A model generated the notes under the pieces. The model worked only from the letters and a program-made list of their open reading frames with translations. It ran no database searches and was not told the origin of the DNA. 64,000 bases of DNA, taken from assembly GCA_013335535.1 (NCBI GenBank), contig JAAXVL010000005.1:1-64000 (forward strand). The letters are read 5' to 3'. Position 1 is the first letter of the stretch; every line of letters begins with the position of its first letter. Position numbers and translations under genes: made by a program. Positions 7,575-16,680 of the stretch are shown one piece after another. This DNA is from Azonexaceae bacterium (GTDB taxonomy: Bacteria; Pseudomonadota; Gammaproteobacteria; Burkholderiales; Rhodocyclaceae).

Positions 7575-9167
7575 TCAGCGGCCGCTATCCGGGCCTGCCG
7601 CACCATCCGGACTCTTGCCATGCAAGGGCAGCAGGACGCGGAAGGTCGAACCGACACCGACTTCACTGCTCACCTCGATTCGGCCATCGTGCTTCCGGAC
7701 GATGTCGTAGGACAGCGAAAGCCCCAGCCCGGTGCCCTTGCCCACCGGTTTGGTCGTGTAAAACGGTTCGAAAATACGATTCATGACGGCCGGCGTCATG
7801 CCCTTGCCTGTATCGGCCACCTCGATCCAGGCCCAGGCATCGTCGTGGCCGCTACGCACCGTGATCGTGCCGTGCGTCTCGATGGCATGAACCGCATTGA
7901 CCAGCAGGTTCATGACGACCTGATTGATCTGCGCCGCAACGCAAGGCACCGGCGGCAGTTCACCAAGTTCGCGGATGACATCGGCCTTGTATTTCAACTC
8001 GTTCCAGGCCACGTTGAGCGTGCTTTCGATACCGCTGTTGAGGTCGGCATCCTGCCAGGCCGACTCGTCCACCCGCGAATAAGTCTTGAGGTCGGAAACA
8101 ATCTTCTTGACCCGCTCCAGACCCTCACGCGACTCATTGAGCAGATCGCCAAGGTCATCCTTAAGATAATCAAAATCGATGGCCGCAAAGTCGGCCTCGC
8201 TGGCCTGGCCATTGCGGCAGCGTTCGAGCAGGGACACCATCTGCTCGCTGTATTTCTTGAGTGCCCCGAGGTTCGAATTGACGAAACCGACCGGATTGTT
8301 GATTTCATGGGCCACTCCGGCCGCCAGCTGGCCGATGGAAGCCATTTTTTCCGATTGCAGCAACTGGCTCTGCGACGCCTCCAGCTCATCCACCTTGCCG
8401 GCCAGATCAAACCAGCGGCGACGCAAAATCTCGAGCAGGAGCCAGCCGGCAGCAAGCACCAGCACAAAGCCAATGCCATGCGATATGAGCGCCTTGCGAA
8501 CACCTGAGTGCACCACTTCCTCGATCGGCTCGTAGCGCTGCGAAACGCTGAGGCCGCCACGCACGTCGCCGATCTGATAACCCTGTTTGGCATGACAATC
8601 CATGCAACTCCGCTTCACCGGCAACGGTGCCATGTAACGCAGCATCGCCCCCTGCGGACCGCGCTCGACGCCGGTCATTTCCTTCTCGCCCTGTTCAAAA
8701 GCCAGCAGCGCCTGGCGCTCCCAGTCATCCGGCCCGTTCCCCGGGCGGATCGGGCGCAAGCTGCTCAGACGAAAGATCGCCCCGGAAGCCGATTCGGCCG
8801 TCTCGCCAATCAGACGCGTCATGTAAGCCGGGTTGATCATCGTCAAGGCCACGCCATCGGTCGTCATCAGATCGCGACGCGGGTGTTCCAGGTAGGGATT
8901 GGGCTGCGTATGTTCCGTCACCGGCACATAAACGCCGCCGTGACTGGAGTTCCAGTTGCGGGTCAGCAGCACCATCCGGAACATGTTGCGGGCGCCCTCG
9001 ATGGCCACCGCCGTCGCCTGCCGGCGAGTCTGCTCGATCTGCGAATTCAATGAAAAACCGACAGCGACACCCCAAGCCAGCACCAGCAACAGCCACCAGC
9101 GCCGCTCGCGAACAACGCGCGGAATGGTACGACCGCTAGCAGAGGTAACGAAGGCATCCAACGGCAC
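7575..9167 (-). CDS. Heme-c (DUF3365) sensor histidine kinase
   Basis: A 530-residue inner-membrane kinase. TM1 is about residues 24-40 and TM2 about 228-247. Between them is a periplasmic DUF3365/Tll0287-like domain with a c-type heme motif, CMDCH (188-192). The cytoplasmic part has a HisKA domain with the phospho-acceptor His287 in AAGVAHEINNPVG and an HATPase with DTGKGM and GKGTGLGLSLSYD. The sensor part suggests redox, NO or O2 sensing through heme; that is inference. No response regulator lies next to it, so it is an orphan. The start is weakly set: AGGAG lies 12 bases upstream of the ATG. Confidence 0.88.
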   Translation of the reverse strand: MPLDAFVTSASGRTIPRVVRERRWWLLLVLAWGVAVGFSLNSQIEQTRRQATAVAIEGARNMFRMVLLTRNWNSSHGGVYVPVTEHTQPNPYLEHPRRDLMTTDGVALTMINPAYMTRLIGETAESASGAIFRLSSLRPIRPGNGPDDWERQALLAFEQGEKEMTGVERGPQGAMLRYMAPLPVKRSCMDCHAKQGYQIGDVRGGLSVSQRYEPIEEVVHSGVRKALISHGIGFVLVLAAGWLLLEILRRRWFDLAGKVDELEASQSQLLQSEKMASIGQLAAGVAHEINNPVGFVNSNLGALKKYSEQMVSLLERCRNGQASEADFAAIDFDYLKDDLGDLLNESREGLERVKKIVSDLKTYSRVDESAWQDADLNSGIESTLNVAWNELKYKADVIRELGELPPVPCVAAQINQVVMNLLVNAVHAIETHGTITVRSGHDDAWAWIEVADTGKGMTPAVMNRIFEPFYTTKPVGKGTGLGLSLSYDIVRKHDGRIEVSSEVGVGSTFRVLLPLHGKSPDGAAGPDSGR

Positions 9168-9294
9168 AACTCCTGAATATGCAGATATTCACGATACCGC
9201 AAGAACCCGCCAAATGTACCCAACCTGAATCAACAAAATCCAGCAGCAAACCCGGCAAATCCCGAACCGGGGTCGATGCGCATTGACCGCCGGC

Positions 9295-9915
9295 TTACCC
9301 CCGGCGCCGCAACGCCATGTGCATGGTGATCATGTCCGGAATCCGCTTGTCGATATCTGAGCCTTTCTGGCAACCGAGCATGAGGTGCAGCAGGCCGCTG
9401 GTGAAGGCCCAGGTGTCGCGCGCCGTTGCTTCGGGGTCGAGGCCTTCGCGCAATTTGCCCTTGTCCGCCGCCTTGCGGTAGAAGCGCTCCATTTTTTCGA
9501 GAAACTCGTAGGCCGGACGGCCAGCCTCTTCCTGTACGGCGGAGAATTCATCGACGTACTCGCAGCGGGAAATCATGATTTCGAAGACTTCGCGTACCAC
9601 CGGACAGTCGTCGAGCACGCGGAAAAATTCTTTCAGCGAGGCTTCGATGGCGTCGAGCGGGTTGTCGTACGCATCGGAGAACAACAGGGAATCGGTGCGT
9701 TCGACCATGGGCGCGAAAACATCTTCGCGCATGGCGAAAAACAACTCGGCCTTGTCCTTGAAATGCCAGTAAATTGCCCCGCGCGTGACGCCGGCTTCCT
9801 TGGCGATTTTATCGAGCGTCGAACGACTGACGCCGCACTCGTGAAACACCGTGCGCGCCGATTCGATAATGTCCTGACGGGTTTTTTCCGCGTCTTCCTT
9901 GGTTTTTCTGACCAC
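9295..9915 (-). CDS. TetR/AcrR-family repressor of the adjacent RND pump
   Basis: A 206-residue regulator. The N-terminal helix-turn-helix (residues about 12-58, with STLDKIAKEAGVTRGAIYWH) is close to AcrR/TtgR, and the rest is a ligand-binding helical domain. It is divergent from the efflux operon, and the intergenic region holds a near copy of the AcrR operator (9995-10018). It very likely represses the pump, and perhaps itself, until a hydrophobic drug binds. Confidence 0.9.
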   Translation of the reverse strand: MVRKTKEDAEKTRQDIIESARTVFHECGVSRSTLDKIAKEAGVTRGAIYWHFKDKAELFFAMREDVFAPMVERTDSLLFSDAYDNPLDAIEASLKEFFRVLDDCPVVREVFEIMISRCEYVDEFSAVQEEAGRPAYEFLEKMERFYRKAADKGKLREGLDPEATARDTWAFTSGLLHLMLGCQKGSDIDKRIPDMITMHMALRRRG

Positions 9916-9992
9916 TTTGCTTTCTCCCGGCCTGGCAATTTTCTGGCTTGGCCGCTGTCAATGTTAAGCCATCAACTTCGACATCGAAAATA

Positions 9993-10020
9993 TTTACATA
10001 CATTCGTGTTTGTATATAAT
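9993..10020 (+). promoter_or_regulatory. Sigma-70 promoter of the RND efflux operon
   Basis: TTTACA (9993-9998), a 16-base spacer and a perfect TATAAT (10015-10020) lie 35 bases upstream of the adaptor gene's ATG. The TetR operator covers almost the whole core promoter. Confidence 0.65.
9995..10018. promoter_or_regulatory. AcrR/TtgR-type operator
   Basis: A 24-base imperfect palindrome with half-sites TACATACA and TGTATATA around TTCGTGTT. As I recall the E. coli acrAB operator, it differs at only about four positions. It lies between the divergent TetR gene and the pump operon and overlaps the promoter, the expected geometry for repression by occlusion. Confidence 0.75.
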
Positions 10021-10054
10021 AGCCCAAACTTTTCTAAAATTGGAGTCCTTCCCC

Positions 10055-11230
10055 ATGATTTCCGGAAATCTGCTGCGGCGTACCACGCTGTCGACCCTTA
10101 TTGGCGCAACGCTCATTGGCACAGCCCTGCTCACCGGCTGCTCGGACAACAAGCCGGCCGGAGGCCCGCCGATGGGGCCGCTGCCGGTCACCGTGCTGGA
10201 AGTTCAGCCGCAGAAAGTTCCCAGCTCCATCGAAGTCATGGCCCAGACCGAAGGCGCCCGAGAAACCGAAGTGCGCGCCCGCGTTGCCGGCATCCTGGTC
10301 AAGCGTCTGTATCAGGAGGGCGAGACGGTCAAGGCCGGCCAGCCGCTGTTCCAGATCGACCGCTCGAGCTATGAAATCGCCCTGGCCGAAGCCAAGGCCA
10401 AGGCCGAGCAGACTCACCGCGAAACAAACCGTCTGAAAGGGCTGATCGAAGCCAAGGCCATCAGCCAGAAGGAATACGACGACTCCGCCTCGGCCAATGC
10501 CATTGCCCAGGCTGCCTTGCATCAGGCCGAACTCAACCTGTCATGGACGACAGTAACCGCCCCGGTTTCCGGCACGACCGGCCGCGCCATCAAGTCCGAA
10601 GGCAACCTGATAACCGCCGGTGCTGACAGCCTGCTCACTTCGATCTACCAGAGCAACCCGATCTGGGTCCGCTTCAGTCTCGGCGACAGTGATCTGGCCA
10701 AGCTGGCCGGTGGGCGCGTCACGAACAAGAACGTCAGCGGTGTCGAGCTGATCCTGGCTGACGGCACGGTCTATCCGAAGGCCGGCAAGCTGAACTTCCT
10801 GGCCAGCAACATCGACACAACGCTCGGCACGCAACAACTGCGCGCCGAGTTCGACAATCACGACAACCAGTTGCTGCCCGGCCAGTTCGTCCGTATCCGC
10901 CTGCTCACCGGCGAGCGCGACGGCGTTTTCCTGGTGCCGCAATCGGCGGTCGTCCAGACCGAGCAAGGCGCCTTGGTCATGCTCGCCGGCGAGGGCGACA
11001 AGGTCGCACCGCGTCCGGTCCAGGCCGGCGAATGGCGCGGCAAGGACTGGGTCATCCTCGGCGGTCTCAAGGCCGGCGACAAGGTGATCGTAGACAACCT
11101 CATGAAGTTGCGCCCCGGCGCCCCGGTTGCCCCGCACGGCCCGGGCGAAAAGCCGGGCGCCCCGGCCCCCGCCAAGGATGGTGCCGCGCCGGCCAAGGAA
11201 GCTGCTCCCGCCCCGGCAAAGCAGGGTTAA
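10055..11230 (+). CDS. RND efflux periplasmic adaptor (membrane-fusion) lipoprotein
   Basis: A 391-residue AcrA/MexA-type adaptor. The lipoprotein signal ends in LLTGC. It is followed by the split biotinyl-lipoyl domain (VRARVAGILVKRLYQEGE ... TVTAPVSGTTG), a coiled-coil hairpin between the halves, a beta-barrel and a membrane-proximal domain. The C-terminus is an Ala/Pro/Lys-rich tail of about 35 residues. The start at 10055 follows GGAG; an upstream ATG at 10010 lies inside the promoter. It bridges the pump and the outer-membrane channel encoded next. Confidence 0.93.
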   Translation: MISGNLLRRTTLSTLIGATLIGTALLTGCSDNKPAGGPPMGPLPVTVLEVQPQKVPSSIEVMAQTEGARETEVRARVAGILVKRLYQEGETVKAGQPLFQIDRSSYEIALAEAKAKAEQTHRETNRLKGLIEAKAISQKEYDDSASANAIAQAALHQAELNLSWTTVTAPVSGTTGRAIKSEGNLITAGADSLLTSIYQSNPIWVRFSLGDSDLAKLAGGRVTNKNVSGVELILADGTVYPKAGKLNFLASNIDTTLGTQQLRAEFDNHDNQLLPGQFVRIRLLTGERDGVFLVPQSAVVQTEQGALVMLAGEGDKVAPRPVQAGEWRGKDWVILGGLKAGDKVIVDNLMKLRPGAPVAPHGPGEKPGAPAPAKDGAAPAKEAAPAPAKQG

Positions 11231-11239
11231 GGAGCGACC

Positions 11240-14200
11240 ATGTCGAAATTCTTCATCAACCGGCCGATTTTCGCGTCGGTCATCTCGATCATCATCGTCA
11301 TTGCCGGGCTGGTCGCCTCGCAGGTGCTGCCGATTGCGCAGTACCCGCAGATCGCCCCGCCAACCGTGCTGATCACCGCCTCCTACCCGGGTGCTTCGGC
11401 CGAAACACTGGCCAAGACCGTGGCTGCGCCGATCGAGGAGCAGCTGAACGGGGTCGAGAACCTGTCCTATTTCACCTCGTCGGCCTCGGCCAACGGGGCG
11501 GTGACAATTACCGCCACCTTCGAGGTCGGCACCAATGTCGACATGGCGGCGGTCAACGTCAATAACCGTGTCAAGGCGGCCGAACCACGACTGCCGACCG
11601 ATGTCCGCAACAATGGCGTAATCGTCCAGAAACGTTCCAACGACATCCTGCAAGTGGTGGCGCTGGATTCGGAAAAGGGCAAGTACAACACGCTGTTCCT
11701 GTCCAACTACGCCAGCCTGAACATTGCTGATGAACTGAAGCGGGTCAAGGGTGTCGGCGACGTCACCATTTTTGGCGCCCAGGACTACTCGATGCGCGTC
11801 TGGCTGAAGCCGGACCGCATGGCCCAGCTTGGCCTGACGCCAAGCGACGTGGCAACCGCCATCCGTGCCCAGAACGCCCAGAACGCCGCCGGCAAGATCG
11901 GCCAGGAACCAGCCCCGGCCGACCAGCAACTGGTTTACACGGTGACCGCCAAGGGCCGCCTGCTGACGCCGGAGGAGTTCGGCAACATCGTCATTCGCGC
12001 CAGTGGCCCGAGCGGTACCTTGCGCCTCAAGGACGTTGCCCGCATCGAACTCGGCGCCTACAGCTACGACCAGTCGGTCAGCCTGGACGGTCAGCCGACC
12101 ATCGCCATGGGCGTGTTCCTGCAAACCGGCGCCAACGCGCTGGAAGTCGCCGAGCTCGTGCGCAAGAAGATGGAAGAACTGAAGGCGAAGTTCCCCGAAG
12201 GCATGGGTTACGTCATTCCGTTTGACACGACCCGCTTCGTTTCGGCCTCGATTCATGAAGTTGTGCACACGCTGATCGAAGCCATGATTCTGGTGCTGGC
12301 CGTTGTCTACATCTTCCTGCAAAGCTGGCGGGCGACGCTGATCCCGATGGTCGCCGTGCCCATCTCGCTGATCGGCACCTTCGCCGGCCTCTGGCTGTTC
12401 GGCTTTTCGATCAACACGCTGACGTTGTTCGCCATGGTGCTGGCCATCGGTATCGTCGTCGATGATGCGATTGTCGTGCTCGAAAACGTCGAGCGTCTGA
12501 TGGCGGAAGAAAAATTGTCGCCCAAGGATGCGGCTATCAAGGCCATGCACCAGGTGCAGGGCGCGCTGATCGCCATCGTGCTCGTGCTGGTCTCGGTCTT
12601 CGTGCCGGTCGCCTTCCTCGGCGGCATTGCCGGTCAGCTCTACAAGCAGTTCGCCGTTACCGTGGCCGTCGCCGTCGTGCTGTCCGGCGTCGTTGCGCTG
12701 ACCCTGACGCCGGCCCTGTGCGCCCTGCTGCTCAAGGCCCAGCATACCGAGCACAAGCTTTTCCGCCCCTTCAACCGCCTGTTCGAGCGCTTTACCCGCT
12801 CCTACACGAGCACCGTCGGCTTCACGCTCAAGCACGGCTTTATCGGCAGCATTGTTTTCGTGCTGGTGATTGCTATCGTCGCTTTCTTCTTCCGCGTCAT
12901 TCCCGGCAGCTTCGTGCCGGCCGAAGACCAGGGCTACCTGATTTCGGCGCTCATGCTGCCCGATGGCGCGACGCTGAAGCGGACCCAGACGACAGGCGAG
13001 AACATGCGTCAGATGGTCGCCAACGACCCCGCGGTCAAGCACACCTTCGTCGTTTCGGGCTTCGACCTGATCGGCGGCGGCAACAAGCCGAATGCCGGCA
13101 CCATCTTCATCCCGCTCAAGGACTGGTCCGAACGCGATGCCAAGGCGCAGGACCTGGCCGGCAAATTCATGGGCATGGGCATGATGCAGTCCGACGGCAT
13201 GGCGCTGGTCTTCAACCCACCGCCGATCATGGGCCTCGGCACCGCCGGCGGCTTCGAAGTCTACGTGCAGAACCGCGTGGACGGCGATACCCGCAAGCTC
13301 AACGAGGTCGTCCAGACCTTCATCGCCGAACTCCAGAAGCACCCGGAATTCACGCGGATCAGTACCTTCTTCCGCCCGACCGTGCCGCAACTGTTCGTCG
13401 AGGTTGACGAACCGAAGGCCATCGCCCTTGGCATCCCGCTGGCGGATATCTACAGCACGCTGCAAAGCACGATGGGCGCCTTGTACGTCAACGACTTCAA
13501 CAAGGCCGGGCGCGTCTATCGCGTCCAGTTGCAGGCTGAAGCCAATTACCGCATGAAGCCGGAAGACCTCGGCAAGGTCTATGTGCGCAGCACGAGCAGC
13601 AACGCGATGATTCCGCTCTCCGCGGTCAGCACCATCAAGCGCATCGTTGGCCCGGAGCAGGTTGAACGCTTCAACGGCTTCGTCGCTGCCAAGGTGATGG
13701 GCGACAGCAAGCCGGGCATCAGCTCGGGCGATGCCATCAAGATCGTCGAGCAAGTTGCCGCCGCCAGCCTGCCCAGCGGTTACGAAATCTCGTGGACCGG
13801 CCAGGCTTTCCAGGAAAAACGCAGCTCCGGCTCGTCGATCTACGCCTTTGGCTTTGCCGTCATCATGGTCTTCCTGATCCTCGCCGCCCAGTATGAAAAG
13901 TGGTCGCTGCCGCTGGCTGTGGTCATGGCCGTGCCCTTCGCACTGATGGGCGCGCTGACGGCGATCTGGCTGCGCGGCATGCCGAACGACATCTACTTCC
14001 AGATCGGCCTTGTCGTGCTCATCGGGCTGGCGTCGAAAAACGCCATCCTGATCGTCGAGTTCGCCGCCCACAAATACGCCGAAGGGATGAGCGTGGTCGA
14101 TGCCGCGCTCGAAGCGGCCCGCCTGCGTCTGCGCCCCATCGTCATGACCTCGCTCGCCTTCGTGCTCGGCGTCTTCCCGCTCGTCAAGGCCACCGGGGCC

Positions 14201-14365
14201 GGCGCCAGCGCCCGCCAGTCGATGGGTACCGGCGTCTTCGCCGGCATGATCGCGGCGACCTTCATCGCCACCATTTTCATCCCGCTCTTTTTCAAGTGGC
14301 TGGAGCGCGGCGAGCAGATGTTGCCCGCCGGCGACGCAAACGACCACCCGTCGGAGGAAAATTAA
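11240..14365 (+). CDS. RND (HAE1/AcrB-type) multidrug efflux pump
   Basis: A 1041-residue inner-membrane proton-driven pump of standard length with twelve membrane segments and two large periplasmic loops. The N-terminal SKFFINRPIFASVISIIIV is the HAE1 signature. IGIVVDDAIVVLENVER holds the paired Asp residues of the proton relay in TM4. The adaptor gene ends 9 bases upstream and the channel gene starts 1 base downstream, so the three form one operon. Substrates are probably hydrophobic or amphiphilic drugs, solvents or dyes. Confidence 0.95.
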   Translation: MSKFFINRPIFASVISIIIVIAGLVASQVLPIAQYPQIAPPTVLITASYPGASAETLAKTVAAPIEEQLNGVENLSYFTSSASANGAVTITATFEVGTNVDMAAVNVNNRVKAAEPRLPTDVRNNGVIVQKRSNDILQVVALDSEKGKYNTLFLSNYASLNIADELKRVKGVGDVTIFGAQDYSMRVWLKPDRMAQLGLTPSDVATAIRAQNAQNAAGKIGQEPAPADQQLVYTVTAKGRLLTPEEFGNIVIRASGPSGTLRLKDVARIELGAYSYDQSVSLDGQPTIAMGVFLQTGANALEVAELVRKKMEELKAKFPEGMGYVIPFDTTRFVSASIHEVVHTLIEAMILVLAVVYIFLQSWRATLIPMVAVPISLIGTFAGLWLFGFSINTLTLFAMVLAIGIVVDDAIVVLENVERLMAEEKLSPKDAAIKAMHQVQGALIAIVLVLVSVFVPVAFLGGIAGQLYKQFAVTVAVAVVLSGVVALTLTPALCALLLKAQHTEHKLFRPFNRLFERFTRSYTSTVGFTLKHGFIGSIVFVLVIAIVAFFFRVIPGSFVPAEDQGYLISALMLPDGATLKRTQTTGENMRQMVANDPAVKHTFVVSGFDLIGGGNKPNAGTIFIPLKDWSERDAKAQDLAGKFMGMGMMQSDGMALVFNPPPIMGLGTAGGFEVYVQNRVDGDTRKLNEVVQTFIAELQKHPEFTRISTFFRPTVPQLFVEVDEPKAIALGIPLADIYSTLQSTMGALYVNDFNKAGRVYRVQLQAEANYRMKPEDLGKVYVRSTSSNAMIPLSAVSTIKRIVGPEQVERFNGFVAAKVMGDSKPGISSGDAIKIVEQVAAASLPSGYEISWTGQAFQEKRSSGSSIYAFGFAVIMVFLILAAQYEKWSLPLAVVMAVPFALMGALTAIWLRGMPNDIYFQIGLVVLIGLASKNAILIVEFAAHKYAEGMSVVDAALEAARLRLRPIVMTSLAFVLGVFPLVKATGAGASARQSMGTGVFAGMIAATFIATIFIPLFFKWLERGEQMLPAGDANDHPSEEN

Positions 14366-14366
14366 G

Positions 14367-15779
14367 ATGTATTCCCTGCCCCCGAAACGTTTCAAATTTG
14401 GCCCTTTTTTCGGGTTGACCGTGGCAATCGCCTTGAGCGGCTGCGCCATCGGCCCGGACTACTTCCGCCCGGCCTCGACCTTGCCCGAGGCGGCGCCAGC
14501 CGTCGCCACGGCTCAAGCGCCGATCAACCCAACGTGGTGGACGCTGTTCGGCGACGCCGAGCTCAACACGCTGGTCGACCAGACGCTGGCTGCCAATCAG
14601 GATCTGCAAGCCGCCATCGCCCGCCTCGAAGCGGCCGAAGCGGCAGCCCGCGAAGCCGGTGCCGACTATCTGCCACGCATTGGCCTTGAAGCCAGCACCG
14701 GCCGCAGCAAGACCAGCGGCGAAACCTTCAACGGCCGCAAACAGGGCGGCGCCACCTATGACAACAACCGGGTTGCCGCAACACTGAGCTACGAGCTCGA
14801 CCTCTGGGGACGCATCCGGCGCAACAACGAAACGGTGCGCGCCGAAGCGCTGGCCAGCCGTTTCGGCCGCGACAGCCTGCGCCTGACGCTGCTCGGCCAG
14901 GTCACCAACGAGTATCTCAACCTGCGCAGCCTCGACGGCCAGATCGACGTCACGGCGCAAACGCTCGAGTCTCGCAAACAGGCGCTCAAGATCGTCCAGG
15001 CCCGGCTTGATGCCGGTAGCGCCTCCGGCCTCGAACTGGCTCAGGCCGAAAGCGCGCTGAACGGCGCCCAGGCCCAGTGGAGCCAGTTGCAACGGCTGCG
15101 CGCCCTGTCCGAAAGCCAGATCGGCCTGCTCAGCGGCCAGCCCGGCCTCAAGATCAGCGCCACCGGTCTCGACAAGCTGCCGCTACCGCCGACCCCGCCT
15201 GCCGGCCTGCCCTCGGCCCTGCTCGAAGCCCGTCCGGACATCCGTCAGGCCGAGGAAAAGCTGGTCGCCGCCAACGCCCGCATCGGCGTCGCCAAGGCTG
15301 CCTACTACCCGACGATCAGCCTGACCGGCCTGTTCGGCAGCGAAAGCATGGCGCTCTCCAACCTGTTCACCAGCGGCGCCGGCATCTGGTCAGCCGCCCT
15401 CGGCCTGACCATGCCGGTCTTCGACGCCGGCCGCACCGGTGCCCGGGTCGATCAGGCGACGGCAGTGCAGAAGGAAAGCCTGGCCAACTACCGGAAGACA
15501 GTGCAAACCGCCTTCAAGGAAGTGAACGACGCCATCGTCGGCCTGCGCGAGTACAGCGAAGAAGAAGCGGCCTACTCGGCTCAGGTCGGCGCCTCGCAAA
15601 AAGCGCTCGATCTGGCCCAGAAGCGTTACGAATCCGGCTACTCCGGCTACATGGATCTACTCGACGCCCAGCGCACGCTGAACAGCGCCCAGTTGCAATA
15701 CCTGTCCAGCCGCAAGAGCCGGCTCGGTGCAGCGGTTGATCTGTTCAAGGCACTTGGTGGCGGCTGGGTAGCCGGCTAA
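14367..15779 (+). CDS. OprM/NodT-type outer-membrane efflux lipoprotein
   Basis: A 470-residue TolC-like channel with two repeated OEP domains. The lipobox is LSGC near residue 26, and the GPDYFRPA after it is typical of NodT-family lipoproteins. GGAGG precedes the ATG. The positively charged and hydrophobic parts of the signal peptide (KRFKFGPFFGLTVAIALSGC) are encoded by a dispersed repeat copy at 14388-14430, so this copy supplies an essential targeting signal. A terminator follows at 15840. Confidence 0.93.
   Translation: MYSLPPKRFKFGPFFGLTVAIALSGCAIGPDYFRPASTLPEAAPAVATAQAPINPTWWTLFGDAELNTLVDQTLAANQDLQAAIARLEAAEAAAREAGADYLPRIGLEASTGRSKTSGETFNGRKQGGATYDNNRVAATLSYELDLWGRIRRNNETVRAEALASRFGRDSLRLTLLGQVTNEYLNLRSLDGQIDVTAQTLESRKQALKIVQARLDAGSASGLELAQAESALNGAQAQWSQLQRLRALSESQIGLLSGQPGLKISATGLDKLPLPPTPPAGLPSALLEARPDIRQAEEKLVAANARIGVAKAAYYPTISLTGLFGSESMALSNLFTSGAGIWSAALGLTMPVFDAGRTGARVDQATAVQKESLANYRKTVQTAFKEVNDAIVGLREYSEEEAAYSAQVGASQKALDLAQKRYESGYSGYMDLLDAQRTLNSAQLQYLSSRKSRLGAAVDLFKALGGGWVAG
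14388..14430 (+). repeat. Dispersed GGTTGACCGTGG element, copy 3 (signal peptide of efflux channel)
   Basis: GTTTCAAATTTGGCC is followed by CTTTTTT and CGGGTTGACCGTGGCAATCG. It is sense to the gene and read in the same frame as the copies at 6450 and 49510, giving FFGLTVAI. Confidence 0.8.
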
Positions 15780-15802
15780 AGGCAAGCAACGGCTGACTGG
15801 CG

Positions 15803-15842
15803 AATTCCACGGTCAACCGGAAAAAGGATCGAAAAATGAAAT
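15803..15842 (-). repeat. Dispersed GGTTGACCGTGG element, copy 4 (intergenic)
   Basis: On the minus strand: ATTTCATTTTTCGATC, then CTTTTTCC and GGTTGACCGTGGAATTCG. It is the only clear copy wholly outside coding sequence, lying between the efflux channel gene and its terminator. Confidence 0.75.
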
Positions 15843-15875
15843 CGGGGCAGGCCGCCAGGTCTGTCCCGATTTTTT
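15840..15875 (+). terminator. Rho-independent terminator of the efflux operon
   Basis: AATCGGGGCAG pairs with CTGTCCCGATT (one G-T wobble) around a 10-base loop and is followed by six T residues. It lies between the pump operon and the convergent rlmB. Confidence 0.75.
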
Positions 15876-15878
15876 GTT

Positions 15879-16610
15879 TCAGCCCAGGCGCCGACGCGCC
15901 TCGAACAGGCAAACGCCGGCCGCGACGGATACGTTGAGGCTTTCAACCGAGCCGTGCATCGGGATCTTGACCAGCTGGTCGCAGTTTTCACGCGTCAGGC
16001 GACGCATGCCCTCGCCTTCGGCCCCGAGCACCCAGGCCGTTGCCTTCGGCCATTCGGCGGCATAAAGATCACTCTCCGCCTCACCGGCCGTGCCGACGAC
16101 CCAGATTTCGCGTTCCTGCAATTCGCGCAACGTCCGCGCGAGATTGGTGACCATCACGTAGGGCATCGTTTCAGCCGCCCCGCAGGCCGTCTTAGCCGCC
16201 ACATCGGTCAGGCCAACGGCGCGGTCCTTCGGTGCGATGACGGCATGAACGCCGGCCGCATCAGCCACGCGCAGGCAGGCGCCGAGGTTGCGCGGATCGG
16301 TGATGCCGTCGAGCACAAGCAGAAAGGCCGGCTCTTCGAGGGTATCGAGCACATCGTCGAGATGCGCCAGCTTGCGGTCGCCCTCGATCAAGGCCAGCAC
16401 GCCCTGGTGCTTGGCGCCAGGTGCCATGCCGTCGAGGCGCTTGCCGTCGGCGCCAATCACCTTGACGCCCTGCAACTCGGCGTGGGCCAGCAGGTCACGC
16501 GCCCGAGCATCGTGGCGAGTGGCGTCGATGACGATTTCCTTGACCGATTCCGGGTCGTGGCGAAGTTTGGCGGTAACGGCGTGAAAGCCGTAGATCAGGC
16601 GGGAGGACAT
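15879..16610 (-). CDS. rlmB: 23S rRNA (guanosine-2'-O)-methyltransferase RlmB
   Basis: A 243-residue SpoU/TrmH-family enzyme that methylates the ribose of G2251 (E. coli numbering) in the ribosomal P-loop. MSSRLIYGFHAVTAKL begins the small substrate-binding domain. The SPOUT knot shows LVLDGITDPRNLGACLRVAD, WVLGAEGEGM and SLNVSVAAGVCLFEA. Length and motifs are normal. It converges on the efflux operon. Confidence 0.93.
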   Translation of the reverse strand: MSSRLIYGFHAVTAKLRHDPESVKEIVIDATRHDARARDLLAHAELQGVKVIGADGKRLDGMAPGAKHQGVLALIEGDRKLAHLDDVLDTLEEPAFLLVLDGITDPRNLGACLRVADAAGVHAVIAPKDRAVGLTDVAAKTACGAAETMPYVMVTNLARTLRELQEREIWVVGTAGEAESDLYAAEWPKATAWVLGAEGEGMRRLTRENCDQLVKIPMHGSVESLNVSVAAGVCLFEARRRLG

Positions 16611-16680
16611 GGCTGCTTTCGAAAAACTGAAGGGCGAATTTTACCGCGCCAGCGCCATCGACCGAAGATTCAGCGAGGCT

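Noticed and set aside
10541..14449. A 1302-codon open frame on the minus strand
   Set aside because: It is antisense to the whole RND pump gene and its neighbours, has no ribosome-binding site and reads as low-complexity Asp/Gln/His/Gly protein, a by-product of GC-rich codon bias.
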